Below are positions 1 to 12,730 of a stretch of DNA of 64,000 nucleotides, in pieces (the first letter of the stretch is position 1; every line of letters starts with the position of its first letter). Origin of the DNA: Pollenia angustigena (taxonomy: Eukaryota > Arthropoda > Insecta > Diptera > Polleniidae); NCBI GenBank assembly GCA_930367215.1, contig OV884059.1:146876511-146940510 (forward strand), in the 5' to 3' direction. Below the pieces are notes generated by a model. That model made no database searches. It was given only the letters and a program-made list of their open reading frames with translations, and had not been told where the DNA came from. A program made the position numbers and the translations under genes.

Positions 1-1874
1 TTGGTATGTTACTACATATATTTTTAAGGAAGCTGGCATTAAAAGCTATTTTCGGGAGAATGATTTGTATGGGAGCTATGTTCAAAAATAGAAAGATTCC
101 AATAAAATTTGATAAGCTGATTTTGATTGCAATAAAATTGATTAGAGATGTGCACGTTCATTTTTTGAACCACGCGCCCTCACTTTTACTCGTTTGTAAA
201 AGTAAGTATTTATTAAATATATAAATTGATTTAACATTTTAATAGAAAATTTTTATTTTCTTTTAAATTGAAAACCCTGTATGCAATATTTTCGAACACT
301 CCACAATAGAATTGCTCTTACTACAAACAAAGGCTGTTACCAAAAAAAAACTTCTGTCACGTAACCATCTTCAATTTAAATAAAAAATAACGGCACTAAG
401 TCACATTTTGAAAATATTCTTTATACGATGAAAAACCAACGTCATCTGGGAATTTAGCGCCATCTTGTGTCGACAAAAAGAAACAGACACAACTGTTATA
501 CTAATTTTTTTAAATTTATCTTGTCAATTTTTCTAATTCAATAGTATATATATTTGGATTTTTTTCTTATTATGTTCCTAGTTTATTTTTTTTTAACTAA
601 TTCAATCTATGAAAGTTTGAGCAAAAATCACGAAAATAGCATTTTTTTTAAATAAATTTTTTTTTAAGTTGTGGTAAAATTTTTTCAATTTTTTTTTTTG
701 TAGTTATTAGAAAACAGTCTAAATATTCGAAATCAGAAAAAAACCCATAGACCATATTTTTCTTTTTTTTTTAATATTCCATCAAAGTTAAGAAATTTTT
801 AGAGCTTAACTAAATAATAAGCATTTTTCAAACCATTAAAAAATATGTATAGGAGCATAATTCCAGTAAAATTTTTTTATAGATGGTTTAGAATATAGTT
901 AGCTGCTACAGAAAAAAATTTGAATCTCGTAATCCAAAAAATTAATTTTTAACAATTATTTTCTTGAAACAATAAAAAACCAAGGGCATTTGTGATTTCA
1001 GCGCCCTCTTATGCCGTAAAATGCAGACAAACACAAAAAATTTTTTATACATATTTTGATTTTTGTTGTTTTTTATTGAATGGTATAAGTTTGAATTAAT
1101 ATTTCACAGTATTTGTAGTTAATTGTCTTTTAAACTCCTGAAAACTATCAAAATTTGATCAAAAATCATGAAAATAGCCATTTAAAAAAAGTTTTTTTTT
1201 TTCAAGTTGTGGTAAAATTTTTTCAATTTTTGTTTTGTAGTTATTAGAAAACAGTCTAAATATTCGAAATCAGAAAAAAACCCATAGACCATATTTTTCT
1301 TTTTTTTTTAATATTCCATCAAAGTTAGAAAATTTTTAGAGCTTAAGTAAATAATAAGCATTTTTCAAACCAATAAAAAAACACTTATGAGAAAATAAAT
1401 CAATAAAAATTTTTTACAGTTAGTTCTAAATATAGTAAACTACTACAGAAAAAAATTTCAATCTCGTGCTTTAAAAAACAACAGTTTTACAACAGTTTTC
1501 CTAAAGCATGTAAAACTCAAGTAGTTGTTTGGCCATTTTTACTATAAATTCTCAAACTTTGGCGCCCTCTAGCGCCGCCAAAAAGAGTTAAATCTTAAAA
1601 ATTCTTCAAAATTCATTTTAATTATTTTGTTATCTATCGATCTGTACATTTTTAAGCACAATATAAGACTTGTTTTTTTTTTTGATTTATGTCTATGGGC
1701 CAAAGCACTGTGCGCCAGTCCGCCCGCAGACCGAAATTAAAAAATCACAGTGTCACCCGCCTGAATATTCTGAAGATTCTCTAAAATTTTCATCAAAATC
1801 GGCCCAGCCGTTTTGGAGTCCATACGTTACATACATACACACATCCTATTTTATATATATAGAAGATATATAGA
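1..1874 (-). mobile_element. Helitron-like element, 5' end at 1874, continuing off the left edge
   Basis: On the - strand the sequence starting at 1874 (TCTATATATC) shares its first ~150 bases with the element at 57261 on +, including a segment meaning 'GGACTCCAAAACGGCTGGGC'. A 5' TC followed by TATATA after an A is the Helitron start form seen at three other places here. No coding sequence. The interior is made of ~550-base tandem units. Confidence 0.5.
440..1640. repeat. ~550-bp tandem units, about 2-3 copies
   Basis: A GCGCC(A/C)TCT motif recurs at about 452, 1000 and 1562. Segments 613-835 and 1162-1375 are nearly identical (same order: GTTGTGGTAAAATTTTTTC, AAAACAGTCTAAATATTCG, CCCATAGACCATATTTTTC). 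The period is about 550. Confidence 0.8.
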
Positions 1875-1980
1875 TTCGCCATTTTATTTCCATTTTGTCC
1901 TTTATTTTACAATAAGACGCACAATGTTTTAATTCATTCAATAAAAAGGTGAACAAAACCTATAGAAATAACATAAACAG

Positions 1981-2128
1981 CAATGTATAATGTTGCCAAC
2001 ACACTTCACTTCCATTTCGTTGTGCAATAAAAATCAAAAGTCTTTTGATTGTTGCAATGTATAATGTTGCCAACACACTTCACTTTCATTTCGTTGTGCA
2101 ATAAAAATCAAAAGTCTTTTGATTGTTG
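1981..2128. repeat. 74-bp tandem duplication
   Basis: Unit CAATGTATAATGTTGCCAAC...TTTTGATTGTTG occurs twice in direct order, starting at 1981 and 2055, with one C/T difference. Confidence 0.85.
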
Positions 2129-2214
2129 CCAATATATTGTGACACATTCGAATATCACATACACATTGGCGATATAATTGTACAATACGTAAAATATATG
2201 AACATCAAATTTCA

Positions 2215-2730
2215 AAAGTAGAAAACATGTCGGGCATAATGCTGGTGTTTTATAATTGAAATTCTGTAAGGCGTTAAACAGGTAATAACCCAGTAAAAAA
2301 TGTGCTCCAAAAGGAGCAGGTTTTGTGTATGAATTCAAACCACAAATCGCTTCAAACCTGCTGATGGGATGCCTGATTTTTGTATGGGATGTTCCCGGTT
2401 TGGAGGACTTTTTTCTGCTGACAATAAGCGCTTCTTTTAACATGTAAACAAAGCATCGATTTTGCGCTTTTTCTCTTAAGTGCTTCAAAAAACCCAAATT
2501 TTTTTTACTGGGAATTTTAAGTTCATTCAACTTGAATCAAGCGCATGTTGATTCAATCTTAGTTTTATTTAAATCAATCTCATTTTCGGATTCTTTTAAG
2601 TACGAATTCGGGATTAAATATGGATAAGTTAAGTACTTCACACTTGAACAATTCTGTACTTGATTCAAGAAAATTTCTACTTACCGTACTATCGATACCG
2701 CTTTGGGTGGATGAATTGATTTTTTTTTTA
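2215..2730. repeat. interspersed repeat, second copy at 51870-52270
   Basis: Shares GGTGTTTTATAATTGAAATT and, further on, ATATGGATAAGTTAAGTA with 51870-52270 in the same order and orientation. The 140-codon open frame on - (2108-2530) falls inside it and is not conserved in the other copy. Confidence 0.65.
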
Positions 2731-2737
2731 AGTGTAA

Positions 2738-2888
2738 TGCTGGGTACACACAGTGCAATCTACATGCAATCTGTTTCAATGCAACCTCAAAATATCAAAG
2801 CGTTTTGATGTTGATGCAATCTAGAATGAATGAAAATGAATTTAATTTACTAGATTGCGTAAATGTGTTGCATAGTGTGTACCCAGCA
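2738..2888. mobile_element. 151-bp MITE, TAA target duplication (PIF/Harbinger-like)
   Basis: Perfect 14-bp terminal inverted repeat TGCTGGGTACACAC, flanked by TAA on both sides (2735-2737, 2889-2891). A 3-bp TWA duplication is typical of PIF/Harbinger MITEs. Confidence 0.7.
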
Positions 2889-2891
2889 TAA

Positions 2892-4796
2892 GGCATTTAT
2901 TTACTTTTTTTTAATATTTGTTTGAATAATTTTGTTAATTTTACTTCCACTATCTTGTTGCTAGTAGAGTAAATGAACAGAGCTAATGTTTAGTTTTTTT
3001 TTTCGTTTAAACATTTTTGTATTAAATCTTCTCTGTGTACATGAAAGCGATTTTTAATTTAAATGTTGATGTGAAACATGGGTGGCAACTAAATGTGTTT
3101 TTCACTCATTTTTTTTATGGATGCATTGAAAAAAAATATAAAAGTTATATTTAAGATTTATGGCAACTTATAAGTTTAAATTGTTCGCGAATACTCTGGT
3201 ACATATTTATTTATTTCTATACAGGGGATTTGTAGCTGTGTGCATTGAAAATACTCTATACGATTTTTTTATTTTTCAATTTATCTTTAAGAACTTATTT
3301 ATACTAAAACTTGTACGTTAAGATACGAGTAAAGCGATAAACGCCAACGTATGATTTGTTGTTTATTGAATGACTTTTTTATGAATGAATTTTTTTTGCT
3401 CTTCTCGTTTAATTCATTTTAAATATTTTAGTATTTTTAATTTTTTGGAAAAGGCAAGTTTTGCGAATTTATATAGCTTTAGGCAAACACATATTAAAAT
3501 TATAAGCACATTTTTGAAGTTTTTTTTTTATTTTAAAGAAAACGAGGATCGTGTAAGAATTTTGCAAATCTTTTTTAAGAGCTGTGGCAACTAGTTACCC
3601 TACTACTCAGATGTGTGTTGGTATACAAAATAATGACTTACTTTTTTAATACCTTTTAGTTAAATGTAAATGTGGTAATTTTGGGACATTCATTTGTTCT
3701 TTAAGTAAAATTGTAAGTAGTATTTTTGCTTTTATCTGATTACCCAACACATTATGTATTTTGTAAGCGAAGTTTTTACTGGGTATTTACTGCATAAGCT
3801 AAAGGTAAGGACGTATATTGATTTCAACTATGTAGAAACAATGCTTTCAGACTTAGTTTGAACGAGTCAACGAAGAGTGTCAAAGCCAATTTTTTTTTAT
3901 TGAGTAAACAACGTTTGTTGTTGCTGACACGTGTGTGCCGTTTTTAAGGTGTTGTAAACCTTTCTAATGAAAACAAAAACTGCTTATAGCATTATAAGTG
4001 GACGTGCTTGAAAAATTCTGATCACATATTTGAAATTAGCATGTCGATATGTCTAAATTTCCCATATACATTGTTTTGCTATCAAAGTTATTAATCAAAG
4101 TTATTTTACTCATATTGAGATTCAGACCAGTGTCATTAGCCAATAGGTATGCAATTCGCGTACGTCATCTGTGCGACTTGCGTAGAAGATTGAAACCTTG
4201 TTTTCTCAATGGCGTAATCTTTATTATTATCACACTTGGTTTTTAGTGAACTTCTGAATTTCAATGTCACAAGTAAAAAAATAAATATGTATAGGGTAAT
4301 TAATGTTCTTAATGTTGATACCGGACACTGTTAATTGGTCCCTGCAGTGTTCTTAAGAAAAATATTGAGATCTTTTAAGGGGAGGGAGCACTTTTTGTAC
4401 GGATACATTTCAACGGCCCCTTTGGTGTGCGTGCATGAAAGATTTCACTGTTTTATTTAGTGAAGAAGGTTCTTCAATTAAATTTTGTTTTGTTTCTTTG
4501 ACGAAGTTTTAGCTCTTTTTAAATCGAACCGTTATATTTTAGGCAATTTAAGTGCTGTTTCCGAATGATTGGCAAGTGATTGTGTAGACAAATTAATCTG
4601 AAAAGCACTAATTTTTTTGGGTTGTTTTTTTTTTATAAATTTTACTAGACAATTTCTTTCCTTAATTTTATTGTGTGTCCTTGAAAGTGTTTAAAAGTTG
4701 TGACAACATTTTTGACAGTTTGGCAAATTGGTAAAGTGCGTATTGTGGTTTTTTATTGTGGCGGTAGGGCCAACTAGTATTCTGTTCGGTTGGTCA
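2892..4796. other. no recognisable feature
   Basis: AT-rich sequence with only short random open frames; I see no repeat with a partner, no exon and no RNA gene. Confidence 0.5.
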
Positions 4797-6345
4797 TAGG
4801 GAGATCGAACGAAAAGTATTCGACCGGTTTTAACCGGTTATTTTAGTTTTGCCCAAGGTGGATATTTTGAAGTGTTAATTTTTCGAATATCGAATAACCC
4901 GTTTATTTGGGAAAATAAACCGGTAATTTTAGTCATGTGTAATTTATATACGTTTTCATTACTTTTGTTATTAATGTACCCGTAATTAAGTATTTTTCTA
5001 ATTGAATATTGGCCCAACTTAAACTTTTTATTAAGAATGTCAAAACAAAATTTAAGAAAAGTCAAAAAACATTAAGAACAATGAAAATACGCATAGCTTT
5101 TATAAGCATGTGTTCATGTAACAGAAACCAAAAACAAACCAAAATATTACACAAAAATTTTCAGCTCAGTAATCAGCAATTGGACAGGATTCTAAATATC
5201 ATATATATTTTTATAAAGATGGTATCTTTGGTGATATTTCGAACTGATTTAAAAGACAAAGGTGCTTAAAGGGCACTAAAATGATAAGTTTCAAAGGTTC
5301 TTCAACGTCATGACTTTTTAATCACCTTTAATTAGTCCACAAGCTTGATATAAGTAAGAGATTGCAAATAATACTTAGCTAAAATATGCTGCCAATAATG
5401 AATCATTGGTGAAATTTGAGCCTGTTGTGCTGCTGAAGACGGAAGGCCCTTTAAGGCACAGAAAACTCTTAAGTAGTTCCAGCATTTCTTCATGCCTAAC
5501 ACTACAACATACCGCGGAATCAACGATATGGAAAAATTTATCAGTTTTATTTATTAAAACACCAAGAACTTAAAACAAAATTAAAGGAATCAAACAATGT
5601 CATGGACGTTTTTAAATTGTGATCGACAAATTCACAGATATTTCATACAAAAAGTATGTTCATATTACTATTCGTTTCTAAGAGGATTAGCTTGCAACTT
5701 TTCAAAAATATGGTTGAAGTCTACTGATTTATACAGACATGCTTAGCTACCAACAAATTAAGACCCATTTAAAATAAATTTCGGAGAATATCTCAAATAA
5801 TAAATTTATAAAATTCCTATGATTTTTTAAAACCAATGTTTTTCAAAAATTCTAAAGATATGTTCACACCTATTAAATATTTGACGTCCTAAACGTAACC
5901 ACTAGTTTTCGTAAAGAATTGGGTACATTTGCAAAACGTTTGGCTATAGTAAACATTATTAGGCAGTTTCTAAATTACATTATACTATTATCCTCTTAAA
6001 AATTAAGTTAAGTAAATAAATATAAAATTGTTTAATATAAAGCTTAAGTTTGATCAATTTACTGGTCTCGCTTTTTTTGGGTTTATCGTCAAATATTTGT
6101 TAGGTTTGTTACCTTAAGTCATATCCATGTATTTTGTTGGTTCCGTACCTTCGTGAATTGTATTGTTTTTTATTCAAATTAACTTTTTATTACAAAAACT
6201 AATTTGATTTTTGTAGTTTTATGTATTCGAACTAAAACCGGTTATTTTTTAAATACTTAACCGAAACCCGGGTTTTTACAACTAGCAGCTATTCGGAATA
6301 TTCGATAGCCGGTTTTTGAAACAAGTCGAATAATCGATCTCCCTA
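4797..6345. mobile_element. hAT-type DNA transposon, 1.55 kb, non-coding
   Basis: Ends TAGGGAGATCGA / TCGATCTCCCTA, followed inward on both sides by CCGGTT-containing subterminal motifs. Flanks GTTGGTCA and GTTGATCT agree at 6 of 8 bases, fitting an aged hAT duplication. No intact transposase. Confidence 0.65.
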
Positions 6346-6389
6346 GTTGATCTTAATGAACTGATGTTTTTATAATTGGGTTGTTCACG

Positions 6390-6496
6390 AAAGGCGGATT
6401 ATCAGGTCATATCGTTAAAACACATTTAAAGAAATGTATTTTGCGGTTGTAATGGTAACTTAATAACCATATAACCTGATAACCAGCCTTTGGTAA
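6390..6496. mobile_element. small palindromic MITE
   Basis: AAAGGCGGATTATCAGGTCA at about 6390 is mirrored by TGATAACCAGCCTTTGG near 6496; the copy is about 107 bases, with imperfect arms of about 23. Confidence 0.45.
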
Positions 6497-6717
6497 GGAA
6501 TCCAAATAATTTTTGGTATTTTCTTCATAGAATAAACTTTGTTAAAAAAAATTGTAAGTTAAGTTATTTTATTGAACTGTTTATTGTTTTAAATCCAAAT
6601 TTTCAAATTTTAATCAGGCTAAAGTTCATTAAATTAAATTTTCATTAAACCAATTTTATGAAGAAAGGAATGTTACAACATAAAATGAATTAAAATTTAT
6701 TGATTATTTTTCATTCT

Positions 6718-6845
6718 TAACTGACCGGGGAATTGAACTCACGCTCACGGAAAGGTTGCCATATTTCAACAGTAACAACACTATCTCTTCAGAGAGCTTT
6801 GTCGTTTAACACTCACCGCCATTGACGACGGATGGCAGTCGATTG
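6718..6845 (-). repeat. tRNA-derived SINE-like sequence
   Basis: On - it reads GAGTTCAATTCCCCGGTC, a B-box-like end, preceded about 55 bases upstream by GATAGTGTTGTTACTG, a weak A-box candidate. No cloverleaf with a 7-bp acceptor stem can be drawn cleanly, so it is not a working tRNA. Confidence 0.4.
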
Positions 6846-7211
6846 TTTAACATCAATCTTTAAATTTTCTCACTTTGATTGATCTAATTTTGCTTTGAGT
6901 GATTATCTATTTTAATTGATTTTCATTCTCTTCCTTACTTCAGTTTTTTATAATTTTAGTCATGAATTCTTCTTGCAGTCCAAAGTATATTTTTGTTTGT
7001 TTTCATATTTTTTGTTTTTCTTTTTTTTTGTTGACCTTTTTTTAGCATAACTTAAAGGACAAATGTAAACAAAGAGCTAGTGCCTTAGCTATTAACAATA
7101 ATAAGTATTGTGGTTATTTTATTGAACTGTTTATAGTTTTAAATCCAAACTTTCATATTTTAATCAGGCCAAAGTTTATTAAATTTTTATTTTCACTAAA
7201 TTAATTTTATG

Positions 7212-7835
7212 CAAGGACCGGAAATTACGAACGGAAAACACAAAATTAAATTTTATTTTCTTAATAAAAAATTTTTGTGTGTGGAAAAAAGAATATTGTT
7301 TTTCTGTGTTTAAAATTTAAACGAAAAAGAAAAGAAACATTTTTTTTGAAAACAAAATTTATAGTTTCAAAAAAAAGCAAAAACTTTTTTTGTAAAAAAA
7401 AAAACAAATAAAAATTTTCAAAAAACTTTTTTTTTTGTTGAAAAATATTTTTTAAAACGTTTTTTTTAGAATTTTTTTTTCTATGTATGTATTTTTAAAA
7501 AATTAAATATGTATGTATGTATTTTCAGAAGCCTCTTCATAAATTTGATTTGAATTTGTTATGAAGAATGAAATTTTTACGACAATGCTTAAATATAATT
7601 ATTTTGTTTTTTGGTTTTTAATGTTTTTAAGAAAACGTTTTATTTTAAAAACTTTATTTTATGTTTTTAAGAAAACGTTTTATTTCAAAAACTTTATTTT
7701 ATTTATTTTTTTCGACGGCATTTTTTTCAAAACTATTTTAGAAATTTTTTATTTTCTGTAAAATGTAGAATTTTTTAAACTTGCACAATAAATATTTTTT
7801 TAGAAACAAAATAAAAAAACATTTTCCGGTCCTTG
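7212..7835. mobile_element. hAT MITE, 624 bp, with exact 8-bp target duplication
   Basis: Ends CAAGGACCGGAAAT / ATTTTCCGGTCCTTG. ATTTTATG occurs on both sides (7204-7211 and 7836-7843). The nearby paralogous segment at 6650 shows the uninterrupted site. The interior is A/T-rich with a 2x ~44-bp direct repeat (7625-7712). Confidence 0.85.
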
Positions 7836-8262
7836 ATTTTATGAAAAAAGGAATTTTACAACATGCAATGAATTTAAATTTATTGATAATTAATAAATAA
7901 TAGATTGAATTAATAACACTGTGCTTGAAATGGACACTTTTTTCCGATGAGGTTGCACAACATTCCGCAATAAAATTTCGTTTAAGAAAAGTAAAAGTTC
8001 GTTGTAGGAACACAATTTTTTTTTTTGGAAAGAAAATTATCAAAATTGCGAAATTTTTGTGTTTTTAAATTCATAAAAAATTGGAATTTTAACCATACAA
8101 ATATGGTCGTTTAATGAAATTCTTAAATTTGGCCCCTGCAGCGCCTAGAATGCTCCTAGATGGGTAAAATGTATGCCCAACCCCACTTTGTTTTTCATTT
8201 AATTTCTAACATACCTACCCGCTATTTCCATTCCTTACAAAATGTTTAATGCAGACAAGAAA

Positions 8263-10035
8263 TATTTTTTTTTTGTCATTATTTTTTATTGAATCTTCAT
8301 ATATTAAATATGAACTAACAATAACTAATCAAAACTTAACCTAATACGTTATTTTATGTCCTGCCAGTGCCAGACAAAATTTTCTTCATCACGGGTTCTG
8401 TTCACTTATGTGGGTGTTTATCGCTCATCTAATTGGGTAAGTGCTGCAGTGTCTCTTCTCCTTAAGCGAGTGTGGCCGCCATGATTTAAAATATTTCGAG
8501 CTAGTGGATTTGGGTGTTGTTCAAGCCTTTTTAAATATTTTATTGCATATTTTGTAATCATAGTTTTTACTAATGGCACATTGAGATCGTTATGAATGTT
8601 TGAGTTTTTAACATACCAGGGAGCGGCTGTGATTATTCGAAGAAGTTTATTTTGGCGCCTTTGAATTTTGTCTGTATTAGAGGCCGAGGCAGTGCCCCAT
8701 AGTTGAATACCGTAGCACCAGATAGGCTTTAAGATAGAGTTGTAAAGTAGAAGCTTACAATCGAGACTAAGGACAGCATTTCTTCCAATAAGCCAATGAA
8801 TTTGAATGGCTTTTAGTTTCATTTGAGTTAATTTTTCCTCTATATGGCATTTCCACGTTAATCGCCGATCCAGATGTATACCGAGATATTTTACATGCGA
8901 ATGTTAAGGAATTATTTGATTATTGATTTTAATAGGGGGGCAAGATTCCCGGCGCAAAGTGAATGTTATATGTACGCATTTTTGCTCATTGACCATTATC
9001 CTCCATTGTCTTAACCATATTTCTAGTTGAAATATATGATGCTGTAAGTAACGCGATGCTTCATAACGATTTTCGTGGACGCTTAGAAAAGCTGTATCGT
9101 CTGCAAATGTTGAAGTTTGTGTATAGTTGCTTGTTGGCATGTCCGAAGTATAAATTAAGTATAATAGGGGTCCCAGGATGCTGCCTTGTGGGACTCCAGC
9201 GGCAATGGGCTGAGGTGAACTTAAGAAATTTCCTTCTTTAATAATAAATTGACGACCGACTAAGTAGCTTTCTAGCAGCTTGTGTGTGTTTGCTGGTAAA
9301 TTTTGCTTCAATTTATGTAATAAGCCTTCATGCCAGACTTTATCAAAAGCTTGCGAAACATCGATGAAGAGTGCTGAGCAATATTTCTTTTCTTCAAATG
9401 CTTTTCTTATGACATTTATTATTCGATGATTCTGTTCGATTGTGCTGTGTTTTCTTCTAAATCCGAACTGATGGTTTGGAATACATATATTTTCACTTAA
9501 AATCGGTGTTAATTTTGAAACTAATAATTTCTCAAACAGCTTTGACATATTTGGTAATAAGCTAATAGGCCTTTAAGACTCAACTTTTGTATGATCTTTA
9601 CCTGGCTTTGGTATCATGGTAACTAAGGAAACCTTCCATTTTTGAGGATAGTATTCAATGCGTAAAATAAAAAGCATTTTATTACTGATTTTATCAATAC
9701 CAGGTGCCTTCTTAGTGTTTAAGTCACAAATAGCCTTTTCGATTTCTCTTATCTCAAATCTGAGGGGAATAGCTGCTCTAGCAGCAACCGGTGGTAACTC
9801 GACCGCAATATTGTGAGATATATTTGGTGTAAATACGTTTTTCAAGTGACTTACAAACAGATTTCCTTTTTCAATATCGTTTCTTACCCAACTACCATTC
9901 AAGTTTCTTAATGGTGGCTTAGGATATAACTGGCCTTTTTAGATTTCTAGCTGCACGCCATAATGAGTAGTCAAATTGTGGAGTTGCATCAAGTTCCTTA
10001 AGATATTTTTCTAGAGAAGCCGACTAGAAATATGT
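8263..10035 (-). pseudogene. Jockey-clade LINE, 5'-truncated reverse transcriptase with two stop codons
   Basis: Non-LTR retrotransposon ORF2 copying element RNA into DNA. One frame runs from about 10030 to 8416. It includes SLWRAARNLKRP, KKAPGIDKISNKML, SLLPNMSKLFEKLL, FGFRRKHSTIEQ, ALFIDVSQAFDKVWHEGLL, GVPQGSILGPLLYLIYTSDM and the catalytic FADDTAFLS. The C-terminal part has LYNSILKPIWCYGIQLWGTA. It is interrupted by stops at about 9571 (where Tyr of SYRPISLLP is expected) and about 8902. The 3' end is marked by an A-rich tail (T-rich on +) near 8263. No endonuclease domain or ORF1 remains, which is typical of incomplete reverse transcription. Confidence 0.9.
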
Positions 10036-11111
10036 TGAAGAAAAAGTCCCATAAATGGCACGGAGTCGACCCTTGTGGGTATAATGTAAGACCGACCTCA
10101 ATTAATTTTTTATCCTGAACATTTTCTCGAGATATACTTGCCCCTTATCACAACTTCTTATGAAATTCTTAAATTAATCAAAATTTTTCGACTTTTGTGA
10201 ATAAAATCAAAAGTTGCTCACATATTTTAATCATTAATGGCGTGTTTTGTTTGCAGCTTCGTTTTTTATATTAGAAGCCTAGCTGCATTTTCTAATTTTT
10301 TATGAATTTTTAAAAAACAAAAATTTCGAAATTTTGAGAAAAAAATTATTTTTTTTTTGCAAAAAAAAATTATGTTTCTAAAACAGTGAAGGGCACATTT
10401 ACAAATCCTATGTACGCGTGCATAGGAATAAAAATCCTGCTTGTGTGACGTCGACACATGTACACTATAAACTTCTTTGTGTGGTCAGTGTTTTTGAGTT
10501 ACGCGAATATATGTTGTGCAACCTCCTCCATTTTCGAATTAACGGTATACCTCGAAAACAAGAGCTAACCTAAAAAACAATTAGCACCATTGGATACAGC
10601 GTGCCCGAATTATGTTAAAATGTCATGTGCCCGGCTTGTCCATTTTTTCTACTAGCATAGCGTAATGTACTGCCTTTAAAATATATTTTCAGTTTTAGAT
10701 TTTTTTTATCCACCCTCGTAATTTATGGCTTTTTTGTTTCTTTGTATTACATAATAATTGGCCATAATCACTTTTGAGCCGTGTAATTATTTTTAATTAA
10801 ATTTAAATACGTCTTTTATGCGACATCAACTGCTGCTCAACAAAATCATTCAATTAAATTTTATATGGTGTGATTTATGGGATGCATATTAAAGCCTTAA
10901 TTCGCAAAAAAAATACAATTAAGCTAAAAACTAAAAATTTATGAACTAAATTTATGATTAATGTTAAAAATAAAGAAATAAGAAAAAACTTTATAAAATA
11001 TGATAAAATTCATTTTTATTAATAACACTAAAAAATTTATTTTAATTAAAATTTTTCGAAGCATAAATTTACATAAAATCAACAATCTTTTCCTATATAT
11101 TTTCCTTGTAG
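10036..11111. other. no gene seen; shares a short repeat with 14557-14610
   Basis: AT-rich. The stretch TTACGCGAATATATGTTGTG at 10499 recurs near 14558. No signal-peptide exon for the ADAMTS gene could be found here. Confidence 0.45.
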
Positions 11112-11343
11112 GCCTGCATTCGGACGAACTGATATCTGGTGAACTTGTCATACCAAAAAAAGTAACAAAATCGGGAGAATTTCTTTCACACAATTTAACC
11201 CATCATCATGGCGAAAACTATCGTCATCATCGAAGGCGTAGAAGTTTCAATGACGAAAATCCTATCTCAGCAGGGTCTGCTACAGAACCAGAAGTCCATT
11301 ACCAGATAGAAATACAGAATGAACAATTACATTTGGAATTAGA
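11112..11343 (+). CDS. ADAMTS exon A: start of propeptide
   Basis: The exon follows a polypyrimidine tract and TAG acceptor (exon starts GCCTGCATTC, phase 1). It reads LHSDELISGELVIPKK, then a His-rich stretch with a run of four Arg (HHRRRRSFNDE), and ends in LHLEL plus two bases of a Glu codon. The donor GTAATA at 11344 cuts the Glu codon, which the next exon completes, giving LHLELEPNSYFM. That is the typical layout of a reprolysin propeptide. The RRRR run could be a secondary furin-type site. The frame also stays open for about 110 bases upstream of the acceptor, but that part is AT-rich intron with no start context. The signal peptide must come from an exon not seen here. Confidence 0.8.
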
Positions 11344-11417
11344 GTAATAAATTAAGATGTCAACACAGTGAAACAAATAGAATAGGAATTTTAATCATCT
11401 TTCTGTCTCTCCTTTAG

Positions 11418-11580
11418 ACCCAATTCATATTTCATGACGCCACATTTGATTGTTGAAAGGCATAAAAGAGATTTACGCACACGCCAACGACCACAGAAAA
11501 ACACCAATTGTCATTATCATGGCAAAGTCAGAGGACAAGAGCAAGACTCAAGGGTAGCGATATCAACGTGTCGCGGTTTG
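11418..11580 (+). CDS. ADAMTS exon B: propeptide core
   Basis: Starts after CCTTTAG at 11417 and ends in TTG before the strong donor GTAAGT at 11581 (phase 0). The peptide PNSYFMTPHLIVERHKRD, then CHYHGKVRGQEQDSRVAI and STCRGL, matches the conserved propeptide pattern of snake-venom reprolysin/ADAM/ADAMTS enzymes (Cys, Tyr/His, Gly, then Ser-x-x-Ser-Thr-Cys-x-Gly-Leu). Only a 74-base intron separates it from the previous exon, while a 12.3-kb intron follows. Confidence 0.88.
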
Positions 11581-12343
11581 GTAAGTCAAAATTTAAAAAT
11601 AAACAAAAATGATGTTAAAAAAGTAGAAATGTAATTTTAAAATATTTTTGTTACTTGAAACCAAATATTTAGTCTTGTAAAGTTGTTAACGACCAGCATG
11701 AAATTCTCCATGATCAAACAAATCTAAGTATCGTTGGTTGGAGTAAATGTTTTGCGAATTACAATAGATACATGACTGTCTATTTGTCCGTCTGTTTTTC
11801 ATTGTCATTTCTGTAATGTCTACTTGGGGGAAGTCTAATAAGTATTTACAGACAAAGTGGTAAACGTGAGTGTTAAATCTGTTGGCTTGTTTATTTTTTC
11901 TGGCTGATGTTGTTCTTTTTCCAAGTTTTGGTGTGGCAAGAAAGCAACGACTTAATGTGGCGCCACTTTAACATTTGTTCCAAGGCACAGTGGATCGTAA
12001 AGCAAAAAATTAATTAATGGTTGTCTTTTCAGCAAAATATTATTAACAAAGAAATTGACTTCTTAAAAGTAATTTTTTTAACAAAAATTACATAAAAAAA
12101 GAAATTAAAATATCTTTAAACTTAAAAGGAACAACAACGAACTTTTTTGACATGAATGACGTTGTTAGCACAAAATCAAAAATTCTTATTTCTTAACCGA
12201 TGTGTGGCCATCATCAAAGTCACATTTTTTGGTTTTAAAAATTTATTAAAAAGATTTTATTTTAAATTTTTTTATTGAAATGTTATAATCTGACAAATAA
12301 CTTATTATTTTCCGACAAGAAATAAATTAAATTTTATTTATTA
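11581..12343 (+). other. start of the 12.3-kb ADAMTS intron
   Basis: Intron sequence without recognisable repeat or RNA feature; begins with GTAAGT. Confidence 0.5.
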
Positions 12344-12730
12344 CTAGCCGTAGCCCGCCGCGTTGTCCGCCCAGAGTTAATTTTTGATTAACTATAAAAG
12401 TAAAACTAATTAGAGTCGGAGAGGCAGAAAATTTAAATTTTATAAAAATTGGTAGATATTTTCGGAGAGGCTGTAATTCTTCCTATGTCCCCCTCTTGGT
12501 TCTAGTTATTAAAATTAAAAAAGCCTATATTTCCAATATCATATAGATTGGTTAAAACGCTGCAATCGCAAAATTCACATTCGCATTCGGTCAGGGGACG
12601 GTCGAGCGGAAAGATAGACTGGAGGAGGAATGGAGGGTAAACAGCGTACTCACGATAAAATTGCCCTGTATTTCTTTTGAGTAGGGAAACTATTGCTTTA
12701 ACAGATCTATTCTAAAACGATAATTAATAT

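Larger units (their letters stand above)
6561..7905. repeat. direct duplication of a ~170-bp segment (second copy interrupted)
   Basis: The segment TTATTTTATTGAACTGTTTA...AATTTTATG...GTTACAACAT...TTATTGAT occurs at 6561-6705. It occurs again at 7097-7211 plus 7844-7905, where 7212-7835 is an insertion. Confidence 0.75.

Noticed and set aside
2108..2530. 140-codon open frame on the - strand
   Set aside because: Lies within an interspersed repeat whose other copy (51870-52270) does not keep the frame; no domain, no promoter.
6718..6845. Functional tRNA gene on -
   Set aside because: Only the B-box end is convincing; no consistent cloverleaf, so recorded as SINE-like.
9056..9241. Open frame on + over the Jockey fragment
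   Set aside because: Antisense shadow of the reverse transcriptase.
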